Of a DNA stretch of 64,000 nt, positions 47,381-58,720 are shown in pieces. Positions within the stretch are counted from its first letter, which is position 1. Each line of letters begins with the position of its first letter. The position numbers and the translations under genes are program-made. The DNA is taken from contig CP085828.1 of assembly GCA_020809705.1 (NCBI GenBank), positions 1,488,001 to 1,552,000 of the forward strand, in the 5' to 3' direction. The DNA comes from Calonectria ilicicola (Eukaryota; Ascomycota; Sordariomycetes; Hypocreales; Nectriaceae). A model generated the notes under the pieces. That model was given only the letters and a program-made list of their open reading frames with translations. It was not told the origin of the DNA and ran no database searches.

Positions 47381-48847
47381 CTACTCCCCTCCCTTGGATG
47401 CTGATATGGGCTGTTATCGGTTAGTAAATGAAATCTCCTAGACACCTGCTCTCGCTTAAAACTTGCCTTATTGTCAGGAACGTAATCAAAGTGGCCACCC
47501 ATCTTCAGCAGCCAGACATCCTGAACGCCACGGTTCTGGCCACCACTGCTAGGCCCAGGCCGGAATAGGAAGTTGTGAGGGAATCCCAAATCAAAAGTAA
47601 CGGCGCCATCAATCTCTTGAATATCCTCTTCACTGAGTTCCAGAGTGAGAGCTTCAATATTGCCCTTGATGTGATCCACCTTGCGACCGCCAACGATGGG
47701 GAAAACATATGGTGTTTTGTGCATCACATAAGCGAGAGCAACACTTGTGATGATCGTGTTCTTACGCACAGCGATGCTTTCCAGCACCTTGCTGGCTTTA
47801 ATCTCCACCTCAGTGGCCTCGACTTGTCGCCCTTCCGTGGCCTTCCGCTGCTCCTCGGTCTTGAACTTACCTCCTCCGAGGGCACCCCAGGGAGCAATAC
47901 CCATACCCTCTGCTCTACACATAGGAATAATGTCTCGTTCAAAGTCTCGCGAGGCTGCAGACCAACGGCCTTGGTAGACAGAGAACTGGCGGAGGCCGTT
48001 GTTACGAGCGTACTCATTTGCTTTGCTTCACAGTGAATTAGCGAACGGAAAACTCAAAAGTTGGCCGCAGCTCGTACCTCACCACCCAGGCCGGGGTGTC
48101 ACTAATTCCAAGGTGCAAAACCTTGCCAGAGGCAACAAGATGGTTGAGAGATTGCATCAACTCAGGGATCGAGGTGCTGTAGTCCCACCAATGAACATAG
48201 AGCAGGTCGATATAGTCGGTTTGCAGATTCTTCAGACTATTGTTGACAGATACTGTCAGACTTTTTGTGCCATTTCCCTGAAAATTTGACATAACATTGA
48301 CCGTGCTGGGACCGCTGTGGAAGTTGGTGGTAAATTTGGTCGCAATGACTTCTCAATCATTAGCTTCGCGGATCTGGTATGTGAGGGCAAGACCAACCGA
48401 CCCATTTCATCACGCACACCACGTTTCTTCATCCATTCGCCAATCCATTTTTCCGAGTCACCGAACTGGTAGTTATTTGAAGTGTCAATGAAGTTTCCTG
48501 TCAGGGTTAGTGCAAGTCAGAACATATAGTTGACGTCGAAGCAACAGACCTCCCTAAGGTTTGTTAGTTTTGCAACCTCTAGAGATTCATGCGCGAAAAT
48601 AGCCTACCTGCTCATAAAAGAAATCAAGAATGGACTCGGTGGTGTTCTTGTCACACTCTCCCATATAACCTTTCCTGTCCAAGAGTGAGTCGCAAGCCCG
48701 GACGAGTTTTAGGATAAATATTTACCAAGCATCTCCAAAGTTCATCCCACCAAGACAGAGAGGGCTAACTCGAATACTAGCAGTAGGTGACAGAAGTCGG
48801 TGCCGAGCCAGAGGGCTCTTGGGAGCGGGGGCAAGAGGAAGTGCCAT
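47381..48847 (-). CDS. Aldo-keto reductase, aryl-alcohol/norsolorinic-reductase type
   Basis: Seven exons: 48847-48726, 48674-48608, 48553-48550, 48497-48402, 48348-48078, 48025-47467 and 47410-47381, giving 382 residues. Signature motifs: [32 protein letters not shown] (catalytic Asp and Tyr), [10 protein letters not shown] (catalytic Lys), [20 protein letters not shown] (His) and [17 protein letters not shown]. It should be a soluble NADPH-dependent reductase; the substrate is not known, and related enzymes reduce aryl aldehydes or polyketide intermediates. Exon 3 has just four bases, GGAG, needed to encode the conserved GGNF. The last intron (47466-47411) is GC-AG, AAG|GCAAGT, with TACTAAC, and leads to a ten-codon final exon PISASKGGE. 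Without it the frame would run 86 codons further, which is unlike the family length of about 380. No neighbouring secondary-metabolism genes are seen. Confidence 0.87.
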
Positions 48848-50334
48848 TATACCGAGGGTGAATGTAACCGAGGTGTTACGAGTCGTAGTTTTTGAGGGGT
48901 GGGTAGGAAGACAATACAATAGCTTGACGAGAGTAGAAATGGATTTATGAGCAAGCGATTTCAGCAAAAGGAACAATGACGTTAGCCAAAGTGATATAAA
49001 TAGAGTGAGTGGTTGGATGTTTGGAAGGTTCAACCGATGAAAATCCAAAAGATGTAGATGGAGTGAACCCTTCGTTAAATGCCATTTCCATCCATCCCTT
49101 TTATTTATCGCCCGTGATTCGATTCTGCATTTTCCCGCCGAATACATGCCCCTCTCGTCGTTTATCTAACTCCGGCCCAAAAGCCGACCTAAACTACGTA
49201 TGTGGGAACCCATCCCCGACGCAGAGTGCAAAAAGGGTGCTTACCATGGACGCGGAGAAGCTCTAGTGGGCCCCAGATGTAAACCAAGCCAGCCAATACA
49301 GATGCACAACTACACATCCCGTTTCGATGACGATATCTTGACTTGTTTGAAGGTGGGGGACGCACCATAGATTGAATATGACTCCACGTTAGATTACAAA
49401 TGCCAATTTCATATGTACACGCAACTGGTGGACTTGCAGAAGCCATCGCCCAGCCACATGGCAAGATCTGCTAACCACACAGAGCAGAGGCTGGAGTTAA
49501 CGGGATTAAGTCGATAAACTACGCATTTAGTTATGCGGGCGTCCCGCCTAAGCACTGGACGATAACCAGGTCATTAAAGAGCTGAATTCCGCATACAATA
49601 TAACCCTTGAAAGATTGTCCCATCTCTACTTTTCCTTCCTATTTCTTGACTGCCTAGTAGGAAAACAAAATAAATAGGAAATAATCAAATAAATAAGACG
49701 TATAATTTTATCCTAAGTAGGGTGTATTGTACTTCAACATCGCTTCAGCATCACTCCACCCATCCACAAATTCCATCAGAAGGCGCTGCCAGACGGAGGG
49801 ATAAATGCGAGCAGGGGACAACAAAGGCCCGTGATAGCTGGACTCCAGGGGTGGGAGACCAAAATGGGTCCTAAGACAAGACCTCAGGCTTTTGCCAAAA
49901 TGAGGAGAAGATGCAGGCGGATGCCTTGCACTAATAATTGGCCACAAGACCAACTCAGTGGTTGAAATGAGCGAGACTTGTTAGCAAAGCAGCCTGTCCC
50001 CTTTTAATTAGATTTCCTCTGTATTAGGGCGCGTTAAATTGCAGTCGTGTTCTGGTCCGTTTAACTTAGAACCCGCGTGGCTTCCCCCGCCGCCCATGGC
50101 CTGGCCTGTACCCCAGCTAGTTCGTGCCGGAGTTTTCCCATCGCCTGATTTGACCCAACATGCAAATGGCTCTCAAACTACCAGTAAGAATCACACGATT
50201 CCATACCACGCCAATTTTCTGAGCGACATTGCAACACAACCACCACACGAATTGCGACTTCTACCGCGAGGCCTCGCCCCAGCGAAGCCCTTTCGAACCA
50301 TCACCGACCCGGGTCTCGACAATGGCTGCCTAAG
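48848..50334. other. Spacer between the reductase and the large repeat-protein gene
   Basis: About 1.5 kb, containing both promoters. The minus-strand frame 49953-49708 ends with a protein-like segment (PSVWQRLLMEFVDGWSDAEA) but begins at TTG and has no supporting splice structure; it may be a relic. Nothing else seen. Confidence 0.4.
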
Positions 50335-53300
50335 ATGGCGTCCCCAAACCCCGTCCCGTCCAGGACCGCCATCAATGCCCTCCGAGGAGTTCTTCTCACC
50401 ACCTCCTGCTCCGTCATTCTGCTCGCCGAAGAACGCCGTCAACGAATAAAGATCGCACGAACCGCTTATGACAATGCAAAGAAGTTGCACACGGCCCGTG
50501 TCGACCGTGGCTCGATTGCATTGAGCGAGAGCTTCGGGCGACGGGAGACTTTCCCGGCTGAATTTGGTGACATTTCCGCGAACACAACAGCCCCGAATCC
50601 AATCCGCCGTCGAAGACGAAATGGAGAACTTTCAAAGAGGCGACCGACTCCGGAGGTCGCTGCATCACACTCCACTTCGAAGGAAACGGGATCCAACGCC
50701 TTCCTAAGCCCTGATTCAGCCAAAATACGACAAAAGAGCTGGGATGAATGGGACATGGCACGAAAAGAGCTTTCACGCCTATCCCCCCTCTCCCCCTTCG
50801 CTCATAATGATTTATTCCTTCGCATGTCGACGGACGAGATACCAAACGCATTAAAACGCATGCAACAGACACGCAAAGATGAAGAGGCAGGGCTTCCGAA
50901 TGAGTTGGACGCACGATTGGCAAATCAGACCTCAAATCTTCCAGTTGAACCCAATCCAACAACTCATAAAATTCCAGTATCCACGCAACAAAGTCAAGAC
51001 AACGCCGCTTTAGTTGATCTAAAACCGAGCACATCTCTGAAGGCAGCATTTGTGGGTGAAGACTTGGAGGGTGCCACTGATTACTTTGATGAAGAATCTC
51101 TAGCCGATTCAGCAACCACATTAGTGGATAGCATCAGCCAACAAGAAAACATAGAATCACAAGCACCGTTGGTTCAATTGGACCGACTGGTAGTCGAATT
51201 GGAGTCGCCCAAGACAGACCAAGCCACAAAAGTCGAGCAACAAGAATCCGCTATCCACTTACTGAAGAACATTATATCGACCCGGTCTGTCGAGCCTAAA
51301 TTAGCGATGGCTAAGGGTCTCCGGGTCCTTGAGTCCGTGGTGCGCTCCCAGGAGCACAGCAAGTTACCGGATATCTTGGATACTCTCCACCCTGTTTGCA
51401 GTGAAGTCTGCTTATTAGCCGTTCCGGCCATGGACCATCTATATGAAAAGCGAGACGTCGAAGGGACTCGTCAGCTTTTACATCACATGTCTAATTCCGA
51501 AGTCTGGAAGTCAGAAGAAACACCCTTCAATTTGCGTAATCCATGGATCACCAGGACACTCATGCACTACTGGAGGAAGACGCAGAATTTCGATTCCATC
51601 AAAGGCATCTATGGGCTTCTACAAGATGCAGGTCTATTCGATGACAGTTTCCTATCCATAGTAACGCAGTACTCCATTAGACGGAGAGTTGCCTTGATTG
51701 CCCTTGATGCGGGCGACGACACCACGGCAAGGGCAGAGATGCAGAAACTTCGTTCCTTAAGACCCAAAGCGGCAGAGTACGATGTCAAACTTCGGGGAAG
51801 GTTTGCCATACGCGATGCCTCACTGGGCAACTGGAAAGCTGTGTGGCCGCAACTGCAAATCATCCAAGCCAAGGGCAAGGGCAAAAGCGAGTATTACCAA
51901 AATACCTTGGCCTGGCTCACGAAATTATACTGCAAGGATCATTCTCCGGAAGAAATCGACATCTTTGTCCGTGATCTCGTCAGCACGTACGATATGTGCT
52001 TGAATCAGGCATTGGCCTTCCTTGTCCTCGACAAGCATGGGCGGAACCGTGATATCCAAGCCCTCGTCGACTGGCTCCATTTTTGCCACGAAAGCGGGCT
52101 TGAGATGAATCAAATATTCTTCAACGAAATTGTTGAAAAATGCTGCAAATATTGGAATCTCGCTAGAGCAGATGTCCTTAATATGCTAGAAGGCGTCAGA
52201 GATTATATGCCTTCAGTTCATGATCCTCATGTCGCCAAATACTCAGTACAAGGTGGCTTAAATGAGCTCCATAAGTCATTACCATCAGAGGGACCAGAAG
52301 GCGACGAGTCTCAGCATGTATCAAGGTTACCCAAAACTACTGGAGACTCTGTTACCATCTTCGAACGGATGGCTTTTCGATGTATGAATAACTGGGCCCA
52401 GAAAAACGACTGGGAACAGGTATACAAGGCCTTTAAAGATGCATCAAAACAGGGCATCGCGTTCTCTTCCCGATGCCTCCGGCTGGCTGTTCTCGCAAAC
52501 ATCAGCCTAGAGGGACCACACTCTCAAACAGCAGCAGAATTGGTGAGTAGAGCGCACGATCAAGGCCATGATGTCAGTGGTGCATTGGTCCCTCTACTCG
52601 TGGCACGATTAGAATCCGGGGACAGTGTGGGCGGCATACTCCAAGCAGCACTCAGCCAAGGATCACGCATTCACGACAGCGTCTACAATAAGGCAGCTCG
52701 CATTTTATCTCAAAAGGGCTTCAACGAAGGCGCGATCCGAGTGTGCGAGTTAGCGGCGCAACAAAACGGAAACGGCGAGCTGGCATACTCGCAATTCAAC
52801 TTTGCAAGCCTTGTTTTTGCATACACCGGCCAAAAAGAATACACTGCACTTAGAGCACTTCTCCAGAGCTTCAACGCCAAATCTGAGTGGTGGCAGGGTA
52901 GCAAGGAATGCAAGGAGTCTCTTAAACGAGCCATGAAGGCAATAGCAACAAGGGCGACGCGGGGGCCAGCCAATGAAAGGGAGATGCACAAGGACATGCT
53001 CGCGTCCCTGAATGAGGCGCTAGAACATATCAAAACACTCCGGGCCACAGTTCGTGAGGATCGAGCGACCTTGACAACAAGCGTTATCAGTGTCTTCAAG
53101 GAAGCAGATGAAACGGCCGACTTAGAATCTGACACCACTAAAGAAAGAGATTCGAGCGAGAGCCAAATTCTCGAGGCCAGAATGAAATGGGGTGCACCAA
53201 CGACAAAGTCTCGGGATTGGGAGCAAGCCCAGGAGAGGCCATCTCAAAACAAGCAGGCAATTAAGCAGGCGGTTCTGGAGGCCGGGAGAGCAGAGACAAT

Positions 53301-53400
53301 ACAAAAGCCTGCGCGAGAAAATGCGCGGGCCTCGGAAGTGCATAGCGAGCGGGATGCTATATTCATGTCCAGACAAAACTTGGCTGGCGCATTCTCTTAG
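50335..53400 (+). CDS. Large mitochondrial-type helical-repeat (PPR-like) protein
   Basis: Single exon of 1021 residues. The N-terminus is basic with a short hydrophobic stretch (TAINALRGVLLTTSCSVILL), suiting mitochondrial import or membrane association, followed by RRQRIKIARTAYDNAKK. The middle third is all-helical with spaced repeats such as RTLMHYWRKTQNFDSIKGIY, QILQ-type helices and AFRCMNNWAQKNDWEQVYK-like motifs that resemble fungal pentatricopeptide proteins. The C-terminal quarter is charged and coiled-coil-like (EMHKDMLASLNEALEHIKTL). Fungal PPR proteins usually stabilise or help translate mitochondrial mRNAs, which is the best guess for this one. The ATG starts just past the conserved-looking start MASPNPVPSRTAI. 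Not intron-split, unlike most neighbours. Confidence 0.75.
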   Translation: MASPNPVPSRTAINALRGVLLTTSCSVILLAEERRQRIKIARTAYDNAKKLHTARVDRGSIALSESFGRRETFPAEFGDISANTTAPNPIRRRRRNGELSKRRPTPEVAASHSTSKETGSNAFLSPDSAKIRQKSWDEWDMARKELSRLSPLSPFAHNDLFLRMSTDEIPNALKRMQQTRKDEEAGLPNELDARLANQTSNLPVEPNPTTHKIPVSTQQSQDNAALVDLKPSTSLKAAFVGEDLEGATDYFDEESLADSATTLVDSISQQENIESQAPLVQLDRLVVELESPKTDQATKVEQQESAIHLLKNIISTRSVEPKLAMAKGLRVLESVVRSQEHSKLPDILDTLHPVCSEVCLLAVPAMDHLYEKRDVEGTRQLLHHMSNSEVWKSEETPFNLRNPWITRTLMHYWRKTQNFDSIKGIYGLLQDAGLFDDSFLSIVTQYSIRRRVALIALDAGDDTTARAEMQKLRSLRPKAAEYDVKLRGRFAIRDASLGNWKAVWPQLQIIQAKGKGKSEYYQNTLAWLTKLYCKDHSPEEIDIFVRDLVSTYDMCLNQALAFLVLDKHGRNRDIQALVDWLHFCHESGLEMNQIFFNEIVEKCCKYWNLARADVLNMLEGVRDYMPSVHDPHVAKYSVQGGLNELHKSLPSEGPEGDESQHVSRLPKTTGDSVTIFERMAFRCMNNWAQKNDWEQVYKAFKDASKQGIAFSSRCLRLAVLANISLEGPHSQTAAELVSRAHDQGHDVSGALVPLLVARLESGDSVGGILQAALSQGSRIHDSVYNKAARILSQKGFNEGAIRVCELAAQQNGNGELAYSQFNFASLVFAYTGQKEYTALRALLQSFNAKSEWWQGSKECKESLKRAMKAIATRATRGPANEREMHKDMLASLNEALEHIKTLRATVREDRATLTTSVISVFKEADETADLESDTTKERDSSESQILEARMKWGAPTTKSRDWEQAQERPSQNKQAIKQAVLEAGRAETIQKPARENARASEVHSERDAIFMSRQNLAGAFS

Positions 53401-55168
53401 ATGGAGATCAAAATCGAAGCGAATATATTTCTTTTCCTTTGGGGTATCCAGTGGCACATGGTGGATATTTGTATAGATAGAAACTCACCTTGCGGTGCGC
53501 ATTGCTGGACGAATTGCGAGGATATAAATCTGATCCAGATAGAGGGATCTTGACAGTCTACAACAACCATTTACCTATGTACTTAGCCGTCACCTAGATT
53601 ACGAATGTAAAAAACCCAATTGGATGAATCATCATGGGGGAGACCAAGAGCAGCAGACCAAGGTGACATTTGCGGGCGATGGCCGGAGCGATGGCCAAAG
53701 CAGAGCCAAGTGGGCATGGGTGGTGGGGACGTGATCGTGTGCCTGAAGATGCGATTGCGGGAGAGCTCGTTAAATTAATCGTATTCGTTTCGACTAAGTG
53801 TGAAACTCGGTTTTGGAGGTGTGGCAGGTGAGGCGACAGACAAATCAGATCACATGCCACTCACATGGCGGCGTTCCAGTAAGTGGGATGTCCTGCAGGA
53901 TCGGCCAGCTAATATGCCTAAGCGGTAGAAGGGCGACCTGGAATAGCATCAGCACAGCCATGATTGGGCGGTCCGGTACGTGTCGAAGCAACGCAGCAGC
54001 AAGTCCCGAATGCGAAACGCCGGATTCGACGAAGACAGGCCGGGACGCGGCAGAGCCAGATAGGGTGACGTTGGGCCGTACGATTGTTCCCCAACACTTT
54101 GCTTCCACTTTCACATGCCAGCGCGCTGACGAAAATGACCGGATCCCTGTGAGCCCATACATCGAACCATGGACGGCCAATGGCGGGGGCACCCATTGGC
54201 ATGTTTACTAGGCGGTCAGGGACGCTACGGAGCATTGTGGTGCCATTATTGACCTGCGACCCTCTAAGGTTATAGCACTTAGGGCGGTTGGTCCAGGGGG
54301 GGTTAGCCTGGAGCATAGAAATTTTTTGGTCCTTTCAGGGTCCTCACTCAGAGTACCCTTCAGGGCACTTCAGGGCACTGCCAACGCCCAGATCGCATGG
54401 TGCGACCCCTGTTCCAGCCCTGTGCCTGGCGAATCTGTCTACTGACTCTGGCTTTGGTTCTCGGTACATGGCCCGTGAAATCCATGGCGATTGCAGCGGC
54501 ACAGCCCTTGCGGGCACGCCAGAATAGCGAATCCATGACATGCCATAGGCTAATTGGTTCCTGTCGGGCTGGCCCGCCTGTCCAGGGGAATAGACTGCGC
54601 GCGGTCGAAGCAGACCATCAGTGAGGAGAGGAGAGGTGATCAACACAGAGCAAGATAATGTGCCGAAAGAAAAAAAAAAACTACTTATAGAGGCATTGAT
54701 TCCGGTCAATTGGCGTGAGAAGCGAAGTAAGAAGTAGACTAGAAAGACCCTTTTATGGTGTTTATGACAGATGTTTTGCGGCACCAATTGTTTCCTGTTT
54801 AATCAGATGTCAAGCATCATAGTGGCCTTTCAGAACTAAAATATTATTGCCCGGAACGGCATTCCCCGACAGCCGATCATCAACTCGCAACGACAGCGAC
54901 ACCGCTCGATTTTATATTGAACCCTCCTTATTACACCCCATCGCGTCCCGCCTCGTCCCCCTCGCTCTCCTTTTATCCCCCTCTTGTCCCTCTCCTCTTT
55001 TCTTTTCTCCTGGACGGGCATTGAGGTCTCTCTCCTATTCTCCCCTAGCAAATCACTTTTGCACCCACCCGCTTTGCCAATTGCATCTAGTCTAATCTCC
55101 CCCCAACCGACTTGCAATTGACACCCTCTCGAATTCGCTTCCTCCTCGACACCACATCACATAACATC
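53401..55168. other. Spacer upstream of erg1
   Basis: About 1.8 kb with overlapping non-conserved frames on both strands. The last 200 bases before erg1 are a pyrimidine-rich leader (TCCCCCTCGCTCTCC-like), common before highly expressed fungal genes. No gene supported. Confidence 0.45.
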
Positions 55169-56668
55169 ATGGCGCCGACCCTCACCACGGGCGAGTCCCA
55201 GGCTCGTCGTCGCGACACATACCACGAAGCTGATATCGTCGTCGTCGGCGCTGGTGTCTTCGGCTGTGCCATCGCCTTCGCCCTCGCCAACCAGGGCCGC
55301 TCCGTTCTGCTCCTCGAACGTTGGCTCCAGGAACCCAACCGCATTGTCGGCGAGCTGCTCCAGCCCGGCGGTATTGCTTCGCTAAAAAAGCTCGGCCTCG
55401 GCCACTGCATCGACGATATCGACGGCATCCCTTGCTACGGCTACAACGTCATCTACCACGGCAAACCAGCCCTCATCCCCTATCCCAACCTCGACGACAA
55501 CGGCGAGGTCCCTCGAGCATGGGGAGGCAACGCTAAGCTTGGCGATAAGAAGCAGGTCGGTCGTGGATTCCACCACGGTCGCTTCATCACACAGCTGCGC
55601 AAGTCATGCCAGGCCCATAAGAACATTACCCTCGTCGAGACTGAGGTTGTCAAGACGCTAAAGGGTGAGCACTCGGATTTGATTCTTGGTGTCGAGAGCC
55701 GCACCACCAACAAAGAGACTGGCGTCAAGGAACCCGACTACTATTTCGGCCAGCTGACCATCATCGCTGATGGTTACGACTCCAAGTGGCGAAAGGATGC
55801 GCTAGGAAGCAAGCCCAAGGTGTGCTCCAAGTTTTACGCCCTCGAGCTCATTGACTGCAAGCTCCCCGACCCTGGCTACGGCCATGTGATTATTGGCAAT
55901 GCCTTCCCCATCCTCCTCTACCAGATTGGTACCCACGAGACACGCGCCCTCATCGACGTGCCCCCCAACATCCCCGAAGCCTCAACCGCCAACGGCGGTG
56001 TTCGTGGCTACATCGAGAAGCATGTCCTGCCAGCATTGCCACCCTCCATCCGCCCTTCGGCCGAGAAGGCCCTCGCCGATGGCAAGATTCCTCGCAGCAT
56101 GCCCAACAGCTGGCTACCTCCAACGCGCCAGATTACCAACGGCATGATTCTCATTGGTGACGCCATGAACATGCGCCATCCCCTGACTGGTGGCGGCATG
56201 ACAGTCGCCTTCAACGATGTCCTTCTTCTGGCTGAGATCCTACACCCTGACCGCCTCCCAAGCCTCGACGACCCCAAGGCCGTCAACAAGGCCATGAAGG
56301 AGCTCTATGCTCGTCGCAAGTCCCTTACTGGCATCATCAATGTGCTCGCTCAGGCTCTCTACTCCCTCTTTGCCGCAAATGACCGCCAACTGCGCGCTCT
56401 CCAGCTTGGATGCTTCGACTATTTCCGCCGCGGCATCATTGATGGCCCCTGTGGTCTCCTGGCTGGCATCATTCACCGCCCCGCCGTCCTCTTCTATCAC
56501 TTCTTCTCCGTTGCCTTCCTCGCCATCTGGCTCAATGCCTGCTCCGTCATGGGTGGAAGCATCTTTGGCTTCCTCTGGGCGCCTCTTGCCCTCATCGATG
56601 CCGTGCTCATTCTCTGGAAGGCTTGCATCGTCTTCCTCCCCATCATGTGGCGTGAGACTTTTTGGTAA
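55169..56668 (+). CDS. erg1: Squalene epoxidase (squalene monooxygenase)
   Basis: Single exon, 499 residues. FAD-binding Rossmann motif ADIVVVGAGVFGCAIAFALA at residues 21-40, conserved FAD contact LLERWLQEPNRIVGELLQPG, and the second FAD motif GDAMNMRHPLTGGGM at 330-344. The C-terminus carries two or three hydrophobic helices (FSVAFLAIWLNACSVMGGSI, APLALIDAVLILWKACIVF) that anchor it in the ER or lipid-droplet membrane. The enzyme converts squalene to 2,3-oxidosqualene, the first oxygenation of ergosterol synthesis, and is the known target of allylamines. Codon use is strongly C-ending compared with most neighbours, consistent with high expression. The ATG at 55169 is preceded by CATC; the frame upstream reaches only TTG 55112. 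Confidence 0.96.
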   Translation: MAPTLTTGESQARRRDTYHEADIVVVGAGVFGCAIAFALANQGRSVLLLERWLQEPNRIVGELLQPGGIASLKKLGLGHCIDDIDGIPCYGYNVIYHGKPALIPYPNLDDNGEVPRAWGGNAKLGDKKQVGRGFHHGRFITQLRKSCQAHKNITLVETEVVKTLKGEHSDLILGVESRTTNKETGVKEPDYYFGQLTIIADGYDSKWRKDALGSKPKVCSKFYALELIDCKLPDPGYGHVIIGNAFPILLYQIGTHETRALIDVPPNIPEASTANGGVRGYIEKHVLPALPPSIRPSAEKALADGKIPRSMPNSWLPPTRQITNGMILIGDAMNMRHPLTGGGMTVAFNDVLLLAEILHPDRLPSLDDPKAVNKAMKELYARRKSLTGIINVLAQALYSLFAANDRQLRALQLGCFDYFRRGIIDGPCGLLAGIIHRPAVLFYHFFSVAFLAIWLNACSVMGGSIFGFLWAPLALIDAVLILWKACIVFLPIMWRETFW

Positions 56669-57352
56669 AGTTCCATTCAGATGACGAACTACTTGTCCTG
56701 GCCCTCGAAAAGGGGGAAGGTGGTAGAGAGACGTTCTGAAATGACCCAACGACAAAAAAAATAGAAGAAAAAAGAGAAAAAACGGATGGGCTTGAGCTGC
56801 GGCGTTTGGGAGGAGGGGCTCAGTTGGCTTTTCTACATGATTCAAAAAGACCAGAAACTTGGAGATTCTCCATGTCCCCATTCTTCTCGCACATTATTCC
56901 GCCTTGTTCAAGACGGTTTGACTTAGGGGGGGGCTGAAGGGATGGCGTTTCGGCCATCTCGTACATATATCCATTTTAGTTGTTTCATGATGCCGGGTTT
57001 TCAGACACAGAAAAGCGAAGAGCTAAGGGAGCATGCATGGGAAGCGTTTCTTTGTTTCTATTCCATGTGGTATATTTCTTGGAAAGGTATATTCTTGCGT
57101 GAAGAGGGGAGCAGCCGTAATTCACGGATATATAATCATAATGCAAGAACATTTTTAACTGTTCAAGTACACTGTCCCGTTGCAAATCAAAGCCATTGTG
57201 GTATGAACCGATGTTGAAATAAGCTCGGTGGCATCTTTCTCTTTTGGGGTTCTGCATTAGTTTTGCTAGTTTTACATGATACATGATGCCACTCTCGGTT
57301 CATCGAATTTCCACGGTGTCCCCTTATTCTTGCTCATCAAATCGTCCCGCGC
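56669..57352. other. Convergent spacer between erg1 and alg5
   Basis: Contains the two 3' UTRs; A-rich near 56752-56780. No gene. Confidence 0.45.
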
Positions 57353-58720
57353 CTAGGTCAATCTTCGGCGATAAACACCCATCATCCAACTGGCACGTAG
57401 CACGGCGAGGCCAATAGCCATCTTGATGCTGTCCTGGATAACGTTTAGCTTGCTTCCACCCACTTCATGCCACTCAATGGGCACCTCGGCAACCTTGATG
57501 CCAGGGCTAGTGCCAATAACACTGCCGTCGCTGCCAAGAATGGGTGTGGCGGGGGCCGACTCGGCCAGCATTAGCATTTCAATATCAAAAATCCAGCCTT
57601 CTGTGTGCATGTAAGGGATAATGTGCGGCAGAGAAGCTCGAGAAAAGAGCTTGAAGCCGCACTGAGTATCGCGAATGCGTGAGGTGGCTGGTGGTGTGAG
57701 GATCATCAGAACGAGGTGAAAGGAGCGCATCAGAAAATTACGCAAAGCCGAGCGCTAGAAAGAATTTCATTAGTCTGGAAGAAGCTCAAAAGGACGACAC
57801 TAGGTGTTATGACATACCTTGACAACGGCCTCGCTACCAACGAGATGAGCGCGACTACCAATGGCTACGCCACGATAGGATCCATCAACCACTTCTTCGC
57901 ATCCCTCAATCAGTTTTCCCATGTCACTGAATTTTGAAGCTCCATCAGCATCTGCAAAGAGAATATACTCGCCCCTGGCGTGACGGAAACCATGGGTAAC
58001 TCCACCACCCTTGCCTCTGTTCCTCTCCAGCGACACAACCCTGAGGATGTCATGAAGTCCATTTTCTTGAGCGAATTTGAGCACAACATCTACTGTCTTG
58101 TCACGGCTTCCATCATTGACTAGGATGATCTCATATCCACTCAGTTCTTCCTTGGGCGCATTGTGTGCATGTCGCTTGGGTGGAGGACTCATAACACGAG
58201 TCTTGCCAAGTGCAGTAGGGCGGCCAAAATGTTTATCCAAGTAGGCGACAGCCTCCTCTAGGGTTGGAATAACACGTTCCTCTTCATTGTACGCAGGGAA
58301 TACGACACTCAATCGCAATTCGGCAGGCTCGATAGATCCGGGATCGGGCGTGGAGTCAGCTTTCCCAGCTTGGGCACGTTCCTCGCAGAGACGTCGTTCA
58401 GCAATCCAGCGATCGTACCAGCATGGGAGAGGAATAGGCTGTGTTCGGCCGGTGGATGGATGACTGGTAATGTATGTCTTCTCGGAGGGTAGGACAGGGC
58501 GGGGTTTGGGCGCGACAAGATGGAGAAGGATGAAGAGCTATGCGGGATGAGATTGATGCGCCAGAAACGGGACGGGACGAAGCAAACTTACGGCGAGAAG
58601 TCCAAAGAGAACGAGGGCGACAAAGACGACCAGCAGGATGTAGACTGGGGTCGCCCGGATCCAAGCACAGAGCGGACGCAAGAACATTGCGGGCAGCCCC
58701 AGAGGCGAAGTGACGGCCAT
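57353..58720 (-). CDS. alg5: Dolichyl-phosphate beta-glucosyltransferase
   Basis: Three exons: 58720-58592, 58537-57818 and 57754-57353, giving 416 residues. An N-terminal membrane anchor (YILLVVFVALVLFGLLA) precedes a GT2 domain: LSVVFPAYNEEERVIPTLEE at about 119-138, YEIILVNDGSRDKTVDVV with Asp185, and the DXD-type FADADGASKF at about 238-247. RIRDTQCGFKLFSR and VIQDSIKMAIGLAVLRASW in the last third are typical of ALG5. It transfers glucose from UDP-glucose to dolichyl phosphate on the cytosolic ER face for N-glycan assembly. An insert with KTRVMSPPPKRHAHNAPKEE lies between the first two motifs. Both introns are GT-AG with clean phase-0 junctions. Confidence 0.94.

Noticed and set aside
49708..49953. 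Protein-like frame ending in DGWSDAEAMLKYNTPYLG
   Set aside because: No ATG and no upstream exons found; may be a relic but cannot be supported.
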